A stretch of 64,000 nucleotides of DNA from Parashewanella tropica (lineage in GTDB: Bacteria; Pseudomonadota; Gammaproteobacteria; Enterobacterales; Shewanellaceae): assembly GCF_004358445.1 (NCBI RefSeq), contig NZ_CP037951.1, positions 2,529,501 through 2,593,500 on the forward strand. The letters run 5' to 3'. Both the position numbers and the translations under genes were made by a program. The notes beneath the pieces are model-generated. The model did no database searches and was not told where the DNA came from. It was given only the letters and a program-made list of their open reading frames with translations. Below, in pieces: positions 47,785 through 56,870 of this stretch. Within the stretch, counting starts at the first letter, position 1. Every line of letters starts with the position of its first letter.

Positions 47785-50280
47785 TTATGCCTTGTACACT
47801 TTAACTGCACATTTCTTAAAGTCAGTCTGCTTAGACAGTGGATCAGTAGCATCTAGTGTTACTTTATTGATCAATTGGCTAGCATCAAAGAAAGGTACAT
47901 ACACTAGACCTACAGGAGGCTTGTTACGTCCACGAGTTTCAACACGAGTGCGAATTTGACCACGACGTGATTCAACAATCACTTCATCACCACGGCGTAA
48001 GCCTTTTTCTCTCGCATCCTTTGGATGCATGAAACAAACCGCATTTGGAACTGCTTTGAACAGCTCAGGAACACGCTGAGTCATAGACCCTGTATGCCAA
48101 TGCTCAAGTACACGACCAGTACACAGCCACATTGGGAATTCTTCATCTGGAGATTCTGCAGGTGGCTCGTAAGGTAGAGCGAAAATCACGGCACGACCGT
48201 CTGGCTTACCGTAGAACTCATAACCTTTACCCGGAGTTACATACGGATCTGAACCTTCACGGAAGCGCCATAGTGTTTCTTTGCCATCAACTACAGGCCA
48301 ACGTAGACCGTGTACTTCGTGGTAAGTATCAAATGGTGCTAAATCGTGAGCTTTACCGCGACCGAACTTTGCGTATTCTTCAAATAGACCTTTCTGAACA
48401 TAGAAACCAAAGTCTTCTGACTCTTCATTGTCATAACCTTCAGCCATGTCAGAAAGTGGGTACTTGTTCACTTCACCGTTTGCATAAAGCACGTCGAATA
48501 ACGTTTTACCTTTATATTCAGGGTTCGCTTCTAGTACGTCTTTTGGCCACACTTCATCAGTAGTAAAGCGCTTAGAGAACTCCATGGTTTGCCACAAGTC
48601 AGACTTAGCTTCACCCGGTGCTTTAACCATTTGATGCCAGAACTGAGTACGACGTTCAGCGTTACCGTATGCACCTTCTTTCTCCACCCACATAGCCGTT
48701 GGTAGAACCAAGTCAGCCGCTTGAGTAGAAACCGTTGGGTACGGATCAGAAACCACGATGAAATTTTCAGGGTTACGCCAGCCCGGAAGGATCTCTTCAT
48801 TGACGTTAGGACCTGCTTGCATATTATTAGTTACCTGAGTCCAGTAACAGTTCAAGTCACCGTCTTTCAACTTACGGCTTTGAAGAACAGCATGGAAACC
48901 CGGTTTTGCAGGAATAATACCGCTTGGGATCTTCCAGTATTTTTCAGCAATTGCACGGTGCTTAGGATTCTTAACCACCATGTCTGCTGGTAAACGGTGA
49001 GCAAACGTACCAACCTCACGTGCGGTACCACAAGCCGATGGCTGACCCGTTAGCGAGAATGGGCTGTTACCCGGAGTTGCAATCTTACCAGTCAATAAGT
49101 GGATGTTATAAAGCAGGTTGTTACACCACACACCACGAGTATGCTGGTTAGCACCCATAGTCCAGAAAGAAGTCACTTTCAGTTTAGGATCGGCATACCA
49201 TTTAGCGATTTCAATCAATTTCTCTGCTGGAACACCAGAAAGCGCTTCTGCTTTCTCAACAGTGTATTCAGACACAAACTTCTTGAATTCATCAAAATCG
49301 ATTGGAGAAGACGCACCCGCTTTGTCCGCGTTTTTCGCTTTCATTTGGGTAGGATGGTTAGGACGTAAACCATAACCAATATCCGTCATACCCTTACGGA
49401 AGTTAACGTGTTTCTTCACAAAGTCCCAGTTCACTGCATCATTTTGGATGATGTAGTTAGCAATAAAGTTAAGAATTGCTAAGTCAGTTTGTGGGGTGAA
49501 CACCATTGGCACGTCAGCAAGGTCGAAAGAACGATGCTTATAAGTAGACAGAACACCAATACGAACGTGTGGTGCACTTAGACGACGGTCAGTAACACGA
49601 GTCCATAGGATTGGGTGCATTTCTGCCATGTTTGAGCCCCACAACACGAAGCAATCTGCCGCTTCCATATCGTTGTAGCACCCCATTGGCTCATCGATAC
49701 CAAAGGTACGCATGAAGCCACCTACCGCAGACGCCATACAGTGACGAGCGTTAGGGTCAATGTTGTTAGAACCAAAACCAGCTTTCATCAGTTTTACAGC
49801 CGCGTAGCCTTCCCAGACTGTCCACTGACCTGAACCGAACATACCCACAGCAGTTGGACCTTTCTTCTTAATGGTTTCTTTCCATTTTTCTGCCATGATG
49901 TCGAAAGCACTGTCCCAAGAAATTGGGGTAAACTCACCATTTTTGTCGTACTTACCATCGGTCATACGAAGCATTGGCGAGGTTAGGCGGTCTTTGCCGT
50001 ACATGATTTTAGAAAGGAAGTAACCTTTAACGCAGTTTAAACCACGGTTTACTTCACAATCTGGGTCACCTTGAGTAGCAACCACTTTACCGTCTTTACG
50101 GGCAACCATAACTGAACAACCAGTACCACAGAAACGGCATGGAGCTTTGTTCCAGTCAAGTTTGGTTTGCTCTGAACTTGTTATGAGATTGCTTGCAGTA
50201 GCAGGTAATGCTAAGCCGGCAACGCCAGCCGCTGCCGCTACGGCATTCGCTTTCATAAACTCACGTCTATTCATTTTCAT
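47785..50280 (-). CDS. napA: periplasmic nitrate reductase catalytic subunit NapA, copy 2
   Basis: 831 residues with twin-arginine signal NRREFMKA, [4Fe-4S] Cys48, Cys51, Cys55 and Cys83, and Mo ligand Cys181. It keeps the full NapA sequence and aligns end to end with copy 1, with one extra residue around the [14 protein letters not shown] segment near the C-terminus. Codons look better adapted (fewer rare codons) than in copy 1, which may mark the main expressed enzyme. It overlaps napD2 by 4 bp. Confidence 0.96.
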   Translation of the reverse strand: MKMNRREFMKANAVAAAAGVAGLALPATASNLITSSEQTKLDWNKAPCRFCGTGCSVMVARKDGKVVATQGDPDCEVNRGLNCVKGYFLSKIMYGKDRLTSPMLRMTDGKYDKNGEFTPISWDSAFDIMAEKWKETIKKKGPTAVGMFGSGQWTVWEGYAAVKLMKAGFGSNNIDPNARHCMASAVGGFMRTFGIDEPMGCYNDMEAADCFVLWGSNMAEMHPILWTRVTDRRLSAPHVRIGVLSTYKHRSFDLADVPMVFTPQTDLAILNFIANYIIQNDAVNWDFVKKHVNFRKGMTDIGYGLRPNHPTQMKAKNADKAGASSPIDFDEFKKFVSEYTVEKAEALSGVPAEKLIEIAKWYADPKLKVTSFWTMGANQHTRGVWCNNLLYNIHLLTGKIATPGNSPFSLTGQPSACGTAREVGTFAHRLPADMVVKNPKHRAIAEKYWKIPSGIIPAKPGFHAVLQSRKLKDGDLNCYWTQVTNNMQAGPNVNEEILPGWRNPENFIVVSDPYPTVSTQAADLVLPTAMWVEKEGAYGNAERRTQFWHQMVKAPGEAKSDLWQTMEFSKRFTTDEVWPKDVLEANPEYKGKTLFDVLYANGEVNKYPLSDMAEGYDNEESEDFGFYVQKGLFEEYAKFGRGKAHDLAPFDTYHEVHGLRWPVVDGKETLWRFREGSDPYVTPGKGYEFYGKPDGRAVIFALPYEPPAESPDEEFPMWLCTGRVLEHWHTGSMTQRVPELFKAVPNAVCFMHPKDAREKGLRRGDEVIVESRRGQIRTRVETRGRNKPPVGLVYVPFFDASQLINKVTLDATDPLSKQTDFKKCAVKVYKA

Positions 50281-50534
50281 ATCTCGCCCTCGTCAAGCAC
50301 TTCACTTTGGTGGTAAACCATGGAGGTTGATATAACGCCATCCAGTGCATTAATTTCATCAATCTTATCCATAATTTCGCGGCGACCTTCTCCTTCTAGG
50401 ACAACCACTAATTTAACTTCGTTGTTTACCGACAGCTCAGCATTCTCAACAGCCATAATGGCCTTACGAACGTCAGACATATGTTCTGGCTTAACTTGTA
50501 CTACCAAGCTGGTTACGTGAAGTTCTTTGCTCAT
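50277..50534 (-). CDS. napD: NapD, NapA maturation chaperone, copy 2
   Basis: 85 residues ([19 protein letters not shown]..), aligned throughout with copy 1. The ATG at 50534 is chosen over a TTG 12 bp upstream, since it gives the same N-terminus as copy 1. It overlaps napA2 by 4 bp and lies 42 bp after napE2. Confidence 0.93.
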   Translation of the reverse strand: MSKELHVTSLVVQVKPEHMSDVRKAIMAVENAELSVNNEVKLVVVLEGEGRREIMDKIDEINALDGVISTSMVYHQSEVLDEGEI

Positions 50535-50576
50535 TTTTACACTCAATAAAAGATTTGTTATTTTTTGTTTGTCGTA

Positions 50577-50732
50577 TTAACTCGTGGGTGGTCCCATCAA
50601 AATTTGGCTCATCCATATTAAAAAGCCGTATCCACCAACAATTAAAATTGACAGAAGTGGAGCTAAAAACACCGTTAAAAACACGAACATTTTTAATTCC
50701 GTCTTCTTCTCATCGCTCGAAGCATTACTCAT
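50577..50732 (-). CDS. napE: NapE, small membrane protein of the nap operon, copy 2
   Basis: A 51-residue protein: MSNASSDEKKTELK, one membrane span (MFVFLTVFLAPLLSILIVGG) and the tail MSQILMGPPTS. It is close in sequence to NapE1. GGAGG lies upstream of the ATG. It is the first gene of operon 2 and lies downstream of three FNR/CRP-like sites. Confidence 0.9.
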   Translation of the reverse strand: MSNASSDEKKTELKMFVFLTVFLAPLLSILIVGGYGFLIWMSQILMGPPTS

Positions 50733-50854
50733 GTATCCTCCTTGCGGATATTGTCGATAAGTTTCACCAACTGAACCCTCCCAGCTGATGACCTAATAAT
50801 AACGGGCAACAAAATGAAGCTATACCCGTTACAGCTGTTAAATTCGTGAATCAG

Positions 50855-50868
50855 TTGATCCAGATCAT
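50855..50868. promoter_or_regulatory. FNR/CRP-like site 1 upstream of napE2
   Basis: TTGAT CCAG ATCAT matches the FNR/EtrA consensus TTGAT-N4-ATCAA at 9 of 10 positions, 123 bp upstream of the napE2 start. It is the exact reverse complement of the site at 50940. Confidence 0.7.
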
Positions 50869-50939
50869 TCAAAATGAAAAGTTAATGACGGAAAGCGAGT
50901 TTGAAGAAAAAGAGTGGGATTTATAGACAATAAATACAC

Positions 50940-50953
50940 ATGATCTGGATCAA
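50940..50953. promoter_or_regulatory. FNR/CRP-like site 2 upstream of napE2
   Basis: ATGAT CTGG ATCAA matches the FNR consensus at 9 of 10 positions, 85 bp from site 1 start to start (about eight helical turns), so a regulator could face the same side of the DNA at both. Confidence 0.65.
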
Positions 50954-50983
50954 TTTTCTTATGCAGAATTAACAAGTTAAAAA

Positions 50984-50997
50984 TTGACATAGATCAC
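50984..50997. promoter_or_regulatory. FNR/CRP-like site 3
   Basis: TTGAC ATAG ATCAC matches 8 of 10 FNR positions and also fits a weak CRP box. It is the farthest from napE2 and nearest to the end of the GNAT gene. Confidence 0.45.
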
Positions 50998-51151
50998 GTC
51001 ACTTTAATTATGATGTAACTAATTAAAGTTAAACCTTAGAGTTAAAGCACCAATTTGCCTCAATTATTTCTGGTAAAATCTGATTGATTTTGAACATAAT
51101 TGAAATGTAGTTTCAGAAATAATTTTAACAAAAGGTAAAACTACCTTTGAC

Positions 51152-51610
51152 TTAACCTACTTTCAATTTAAAGCCTTCATGAGTGGCTACAAAACCTAGT
51201 TTTTCATAAAAACGAATAGCATCAGGCCGCTGCTTGTCGCTAGTAAGTTGGATTAAAGAACAACCTTTTTCAGTTGCAAGTTCAATTGAATGATTAAACA
51301 TAAGCTCACCAATGCCCATCCCGCGAGCATTCTCACTCACTCTTACACCTTCAATTAAACAGCGCCAACTGCCTTTGTGCGTAAGATAAGGTATATAAGT
51401 GATTTGCAGCATTCCGATGATTTCATTATTAAGAGTTGCCACTAAAAGCTGATTATTGGGGTCTGAGTTTATAGCACCGAAGGCTTCAAGGTATGATTTA
51501 TCGAGTGGTAAATTTGGATTTTCTCGTAGTTTTCCAAGGTCATCATTAGCGAGTAATTCTACTAATTTAGGCAAATCTTGCTCAACTGCATTACGAAATT
51601 TAATTTCCAT
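51152..51610 (-). CDS. GNAT-family N-acetyltransferase
   Basis: 152 residues with the acetyl-CoA loop VSENARGMGIGELMFNHSIELA (the R-x-x-G-x-G pattern) and the C-terminal DAIRFYEKLGFVATHEGFKL. These are typical of small-molecule or N-terminal acetyltransferases. The substrate is unknown. It lies 68 bp after the flavoprotein gene, on the same strand. Confidence 0.88.
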   Translation of the reverse strand: MEIKFRNAVEQDLPKLVELLANDDLGKLRENPNLPLDKSYLEAFGAINSDPNNQLLVATLNNEIIGMLQITYIPYLTHKGSWRCLIEGVRVSENARGMGIGELMFNHSIELATEKGCSLIQLTSDKQRPDAIRFYEKLGFVATHEGFKLKVG

Positions 51611-51678
51611 TGTTTTCCAAGTTTGTTAATTAAGCTGTAGCTATTTTGTTATGAAATGGCTGAAAATGATATTAATCT

Positions 51679-52248
51679 TTATTCACTTTCATCTTGGATT
51701 CCTGACAATTCCAACACTCGAGTTTCATCACCATCAAAGCTCAACTGATTAGCTTTTTTCCAATAGGCTTCCACTCCATTTTTACCTTGTTTATCGTGAG
51801 ACTGAACCAGTTGTTGCCGTTGTTCAACAAAATCATACAATGGAACACCCATTCCACATGACGATTGGGTTTTATCAATATCCAATACAAATATCTGTCG
51901 AGTACCCGTAAATGTTGGAAACAGCTTCGAATAAGTATCAAAGTTTTCATCAGCTTGGTGTAACACTTTGGCTTTACCATATAGCCTAAGGATTAATGGG
52001 CTTCCTTCAAAGGCACAGAACATCATGGTCATCCTTGGGTTTTGCTGAACATGCATAGAGGTTTCATTGCCACTGCCAGTCAGATTTAACCAAGCCACTT
52101 GATGTTCGTTAATGAGTCTAAACGCATCTAACCCTTTGGGGGATAGGTTTACCCTGCCCTCTCCAGCAGCGGTAGCAACAAAAAACATCTTTTGTTTTAA
52201 GATAAAGTCTCGCTGATGCGTTGTAATTGATTCAAAAATTTTTCCCAT
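51679..52248 (-). CDS. pyridoxamine 5'-phosphate oxidase-family flavoprotein
   Basis: 189 residues with the PNPOx split-barrel fold: FFVATAAGEGRVNLSPKGLDAFR, then NPRMTMMFCAFEGSPLILRLYGKA. Members bind FMN or F420 and include oxidases and reductases of unknown substrate. It is not PdxH itself. The ATG gives MGKIFESITTHQRDFI, the usual start of this subgroup. Confidence 0.85.
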   Translation of the reverse strand: MGKIFESITTHQRDFILKQKMFFVATAAGEGRVNLSPKGLDAFRLINEHQVAWLNLTGSGNETSMHVQQNPRMTMMFCAFEGSPLILRLYGKAKVLHQADENFDTYSKLFPTFTGTRQIFVLDIDKTQSSCGMGVPLYDFVEQRQQLVQSHDKQGKNGVEAYWKKANQLSFDGDETRVLELSGIQDESE

Positions 52249-52423
52249 ATTGGGGTCCTTTTCTATTAATAAGTGAAAATTTTCAAACTGAAATAAGCTA
52301 TTAACTCAAATTAATCAAAACTATTCCTTGCTTCGACTGTCCATTAATCATGTTTTAAACTTTATTGTCAATAACCGTTTACTTAGCCAAAATCTTGTTT
52401 TAACTAAAAATATTGTTGATTTA

Positions 52424-55400
52424 ATGTCAAATCCGCTTGCGGCTCTATCACTTCAAGACAGAGAAGCGATTGCAAGACTCGATTTTAGAGATGTTACACA
52501 AGCCGATCGCCCGCTGGAAGTCGAAATAAAAGGTGGAAGGACCTTCGCCAAACAGTATCGCTTTTCGTGTGAAGGCGACGGCCTGATGTTAACCAAACTT
52601 GGCAACTTCCATAGCAAGCCAGCGACACATTCTTTAAGTTCACAGCAATATACCCATAATAGCTTTCGTCCTGCTTTACTTGCCGCAACAATTAATCCAA
52701 GCCTGCCTACTGAAGTGTTGTCCCAAGAGTTACTTTCAATGACTCATGTCGAAAAGCAATGGCTTTTCTCTTCCCTAAGCGAGCAGAAATCCGAAGAGTT
52801 ATGTACTCAACTACTGCCTTCAATATTGGATACGCAAGAGGACATTAATCTTGATAACAGCATTCTGTTTGATTTTCCTCCCAAAATAGTAGCTAGAGCG
52901 ATTTCTAAACAACCACTTGAAACACAACAAAGGTTGTTGATCAACAGTAAAGTCTCTGCTGAGTGCCAAATCGCTAGGCTAGAAATCATCATTAACTTCC
53001 CAATAGATGCACAACTTACTTTTTTGACCCAAGCAGATGACGAGACTATTCAAGGGGTCTTAACGCCTCAACCAGAAGAAGGAGCACAAGAAGGTTGTGC
53101 ATATCCATGCCATAACTACAATGGATACATTCACTTCTTGCAACGATTACCTGAACAACAACTGCGTTGCATTATTGTTCAAATGACTGACATTAGTCGC
53201 TGTCAGTTTTTATTAAGTCTTGATTTAGACAAAACATGTTCATTTCTTCGATTATTACCCCCAAAAAAAGTGGCTAAATTCCTAGTGTTAACAGCGTATT
53301 TTTCACAGTACCCAGAATCAGCAAAAGTTACTGAAGATACATGTTGGTGGGCAGAAGCAAAAGAATTTATAGATGTTGAAGACTGGCTAAGTTGCGGGAG
53401 AGATACTTCTAAAGCAGCTAAACAAGACTCTAGCTTGTTTCCTGAGCAAGCCTACAGCTTAAGTGAATTGATATTTGTATTAAAAGAAAATCACCAAGAA
53501 CAATTAAAAGATGCAATTCGTGAATTAACCGCTGAAGAATCTAGACTTCTAACTGATATCGACTCTCAATATGAAAAGGCGCTAGAAAATAAGCCGTCAA
53601 CCCAATTAAAAGCAAGCATTATTAAGGCCCAAACCAATTATCAAAAAATGATGGCCGACCTATTAATTATTGTGCAATCCAACCAAAGAACTGAATTCTC
53701 TGGATGCTGCTTAAATTACAGGCGCTCCAGCCATTTTCTCGGCCATTTAAACAACGATCAGGTACTGCTCTTAATTCGGTTGGCTCAACCTAGAGAAGCG
53801 TTGCGAGCCATTTTTTATATGGATCCAATAAGACGCGGAAATTTTATTTATTCTCATTCGGGTCAAGTGTTTATTGAGGTGATTATCGGAAACTGGCTTA
53901 AAAAAGAGCCATTGCCATATGGTGAACTCTCAATCATTGCACAAGCCACATGCGACTTTAGCCTCGAAGAAACAAGATTTATGGGCTGGTTTCTATACTA
54001 TTTGCCCAAGGAGCAGGCTGAGAAATTTATTGAACGCCTCCCCGCCGATATAGTGAAAATAGTGCAACAAGGGGTATCCTTCTTATTTTATAATATGCGT
54101 GGTGATGTAGAACGATCTGGATTACATATCCCCTTAACTCCCGCTGCCGATGCAATTGAAGCCGCTGAAGCATCTAAAGCTAATGTTGCAGAGCCCCAGC
54201 ATAACTTAGAACCAGATACTATACAGCCACAACTTACAGAACATCCAACATCTCTTGAACCCCATTTAGCTGATGAAACCGAGCAAACAACGCAAGTGAA
54301 AACAAGAACTGATTTACACTCAACTCCCCAAATACCATCGCTTGATGCCTCAGGACAAGCCATCGTTTCTTTAACTTTAGACACTGCTGCATCACCTTCA
54401 CCTGCCGTTAGTTCAATAACAGGCCGTCAACAAGAGCTATCAGCTTCAACAGGGGAAGCAGCTGAAACTAATGAACAAACGTCGGAAACCAAAGACCGAG
54501 AGCTCACCGTCACACCTGCTCCGACAACAGACATTCCAGATACTGCAGGCAGCCCTCAGGACCAATCTGATGATGAGAATGTCGAATTCGATTTATATGT
54601 CACTCAATCCGGCAACGATTTGACATTCAGCGTCGCTGAAAGGGCTGAATTTGAAAGGCTGCAAATAGAAGAGAGAAATAAACGGATACAACAGAATAGA
54701 GTCATGAAAGAGGATCAAAAACAAAGAAAACCAGATGATGATTTTTTTGTTGAATTGGCAAATCGACTGCCTAAAACTGCAATAAAATTCTTATTAGAAT
54801 GCAAACCAAATCGTTTATCTCCATTTCATCCTAATATACTGCTACGCCTTGAACCCTACGCCATACAATGCATCTTCGATTCGACTCCTAATGCCGACGT
54901 ATTTTGGAGTTTTGTACTCTTAGAAAACTTCACAATTGAATTATTTACTAAATTTCAATGCCTCAACATTCAACAACGTCTAAAAGTCAATCGTGCAATG
55001 AATGGGAAACAATGGCTGACTATCGCCAACCGTTTATCTGAATCGCAAATTGCTTTCTGGATAGATTTTCGTTCAGCATTACAAAGCTTGTTTTTTGAAG
55101 TCCGTTTCTCTAATCATACAAAGCTAACATGCTATCTCGAAATTTGTGACCCCCATGAATTTGTGGCCATTATCACCGCCCTTTCTGAAGAAACATTAAC
55201 CGAAAGCCTACACAATCTGCCCCCACACAGATCGTTTGAACTTTTTAGTGAAGTACCTACACTATCAAAAACACCTCACGTTCTTGCTGCACTAGGCAGC
55301 ACGTATAAAGACACTCTAATCGAAATAATAAAGTGTGCTAATAAAGCGAATACAGTTGTAGGCCCCGTATACCTTCCTAAACAAAGAGAGTTAAGAGAAG

Positions 55401-56722
55401 CCTTTGAGCAAGAAAACTACGTCGAAATGGCTTTGCTTTTTGGTCCCCGAAAAATTCTTTTAAAACGCGCAGAAACCCTCAAACAAAAAACAAAAGAGTT
55501 CCAACAGAAACTCAAACATCTGTATTTATTGCGTAAAAGAGATCGTAGGGAAATCAGTGAATTCCAACGTATATCTGTAAGTGAAGTAAGTAGGTTCGAA
55601 ACTATTACTGACACCAAAAGACGTGCTATCTACTATGTTGATCAGGAGAAGCTATATCCTATACTACGAGCTCCTGAGTTAAACTCTCCCCTTGATGTCA
55701 CGGAAATTCCTCCAGGTCGATTTAAAACCCCTGAAAGTATGGACTTCAACTATATTAGCTTCACAGTTACTGATGCTGGATGCGAAGGATATGAATCTAT
55801 TGTATCAACTAAATATTCCGTAACCTTGTCAAAAATTTTGGACAACATGAAAAAATATATGCCAGGGGGCCGATATACCGACAGAACGATACAACCGGGT
55901 TTACAAGGCTTGGTTCCTTCACCGGGATGCCTTTATGCAGCAAGAGGTGGTCTATCGTTAACTCGATACTTGGCCAGAAATAACGAGGAACCGGATGAAT
56001 TGAATATTATGGTGTTAAGAAAGTTTTATGAGGATTTAGCCTATTGTCATCATGGCCTATTCTTTTTTAGAGATATAAAGCCAGATAATATTCTGGTCTC
56101 TGAATATGCCGATCACGCAACAAATAAACAGCAGCGGTTAGGGATGCCAATGCTTTTCCCTGTTGATTTAAGTGATATGTGCCAAGTGAAAGCTAATGGC
56201 AATCATCTATGTATTGTTGACATAACAGCCAGTACAGGAACCGATGCTTTCATAACCTCAGAGCTACAAGAGCAAAAAAAGAATACTGACAGTATCGAAG
56301 AGTTAGTTGAAGGACTTCAATCAGGTGATAAATATGCAGCACTACTTACCATTTTCTACGCTATCTCAGCAAAAGCTAGAAAAGTGATCATACGCCCTTG
56401 CGACTATTCCCCCAATAGTCCTTATTACATCCCATCCCAGGATGGGGTAAGCCAACATCGATACGGAATACTTCATCCTAAAAGCGCACCACCTGCTTCA
56501 AGGAAAATTATCATAGATTTGATTTCCAAATATGTGTTTCCCGAATTTCAGGAACAGGTTATCAATTTCCTTCAAAACCCAACTGAAGCCTACTTGGAAC
56601 ACGAAGTTTTCGACATTATTAATTGGAATCGTGATACAGAACAATACTGCCAATCTACTTTTGAGCAATATCAAGATGATGGTCATATGTCCCTAGAAGA
56701 AACGCCCCACGAGGACAGCTAG
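52424..56722 (+). CDS. giant helical-repeat protein with C-terminal kinase-like domain, copy 1
   Basis: 1432 residues from the ATG at 52424; a TTG 96 bp upstream could extend it. The first 570 residues hold helical segments of the LP-x-E/ELL type (LQRLPEQQLRCIIV; LRLLPPKKVAKFLVL; a WW motif in DTCWWAEAKEF). Residues about 580-720 are a Ser/Thr/Glu-rich disordered linker, followed by a charged helix and more helical repeats. The C-terminus has a protein-kinase-like core: FRDIKPDN (Arg1216, Asp1217, Lys1219, Asn1222), DLS (Asp1248) in place of DFG, TGTDAF and DKYAALLTI (Asp1302) in the helix-F position. No clear VAIK lysine or Gly loop is seen. Function is unknown. Confidence 0.7.
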   Translation: MSNPLAALSLQDREAIARLDFRDVTQADRPLEVEIKGGRTFAKQYRFSCEGDGLMLTKLGNFHSKPATHSLSSQQYTHNSFRPALLAATINPSLPTEVLSQELLSMTHVEKQWLFSSLSEQKSEELCTQLLPSILDTQEDINLDNSILFDFPPKIVARAISKQPLETQQRLLINSKVSAECQIARLEIIINFPIDAQLTFLTQADDETIQGVLTPQPEEGAQEGCAYPCHNYNGYIHFLQRLPEQQLRCIIVQMTDISRCQFLLSLDLDKTCSFLRLLPPKKVAKFLVLTAYFSQYPESAKVTEDTCWWAEAKEFIDVEDWLSCGRDTSKAAKQDSSLFPEQAYSLSELIFVLKENHQEQLKDAIRELTAEESRLLTDIDSQYEKALENKPSTQLKASIIKAQTNYQKMMADLLIIVQSNQRTEFSGCCLNYRRSSHFLGHLNNDQVLLLIRLAQPREALRAIFYMDPIRRGNFIYSHSGQVFIEVIIGNWLKKEPLPYGELSIIAQATCDFSLEETRFMGWFLYYLPKEQAEKFIERLPADIVKIVQQGVSFLFYNMRGDVERSGLHIPLTPAADAIEAAEASKANVAEPQHNLEPDTIQPQLTEHPTSLEPHLADETEQTTQVKTRTDLHSTPQIPSLDASGQAIVSLTLDTAASPSPAVSSITGRQQELSASTGEAAETNEQTSETKDRELTVTPAPTTDIPDTAGSPQDQSDDENVEFDLYVTQSGNDLTFSVAERAEFERLQIEERNKRIQQNRVMKEDQKQRKPDDDFFVELANRLPKTAIKFLLECKPNRLSPFHPNILLRLEPYAIQCIFDSTPNADVFWSFVLLENFTIELFTKFQCLNIQQRLKVNRAMNGKQWLTIANRLSESQIAFWIDFRSALQSLFFEVRFSNHTKLTCYLEICDPHEFVAIITALSEETLTESLHNLPPHRSFELFSEVPTLSKTPHVLAALGSTYKDTLIEIIKCANKANTVVGPVYLPKQRELREAFEQENYVEMALLFGPRKILLKRAETLKQKTKEFQQKLKHLYLLRKRDRREISEFQRISVSEVSRFETITDTKRRAIYYVDQEKLYPILRAPELNSPLDVTEIPPGRFKTPESMDFNYISFTVTDAGCEGYESIVSTKYSVTLSKILDNMKKYMPGGRYTDRTIQPGLQGLVPSPGCLYAARGGLSLTRYLARNNEEPDELNIMVLRKFYEDLAYCHHGLFFFRDIKPDNILVSEYADHATNKQQRLGMPMLFPVDLSDMCQVKANGNHLCIVDITASTGTDAFITSELQEQKKNTDSIEELVEGLQSGDKYAALLTIFYAISAKARKVIIRPCDYSPNSPYYIPSQDGVSQHRYGILHPKSAPPASRKIIIDLISKYVFPEFQEQVINFLQNPTEAYLEHEVFDIINWNRDTEQYCQSTFEQYQDDGHMSLEETPHEDS

Positions 56723-56870
56723 TATTCATCTCTCCCCTAGGTACTCAAATAAAACATTCTTTGACGTCAAAAATAACCACTAAACACCAGATTAAACTGT
56801 CTTAATTTTCATTGAGATACTTACTATCAGCTCCCAAACTTAATTAAGGTATATCAATAGGATTGTTATA

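Larger units (their letters stand above)
50733..51151. other. control region of nap operon 2
   Basis: A 419-bp gene-free stretch, A/T rich, between napE2 and the leftward GNAT gene. It contains three FNR/CRP-like palindromes (listed separately). No ORF or RNA is supported. It should carry the nap operon 2 promoter. Confidence 0.6.
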
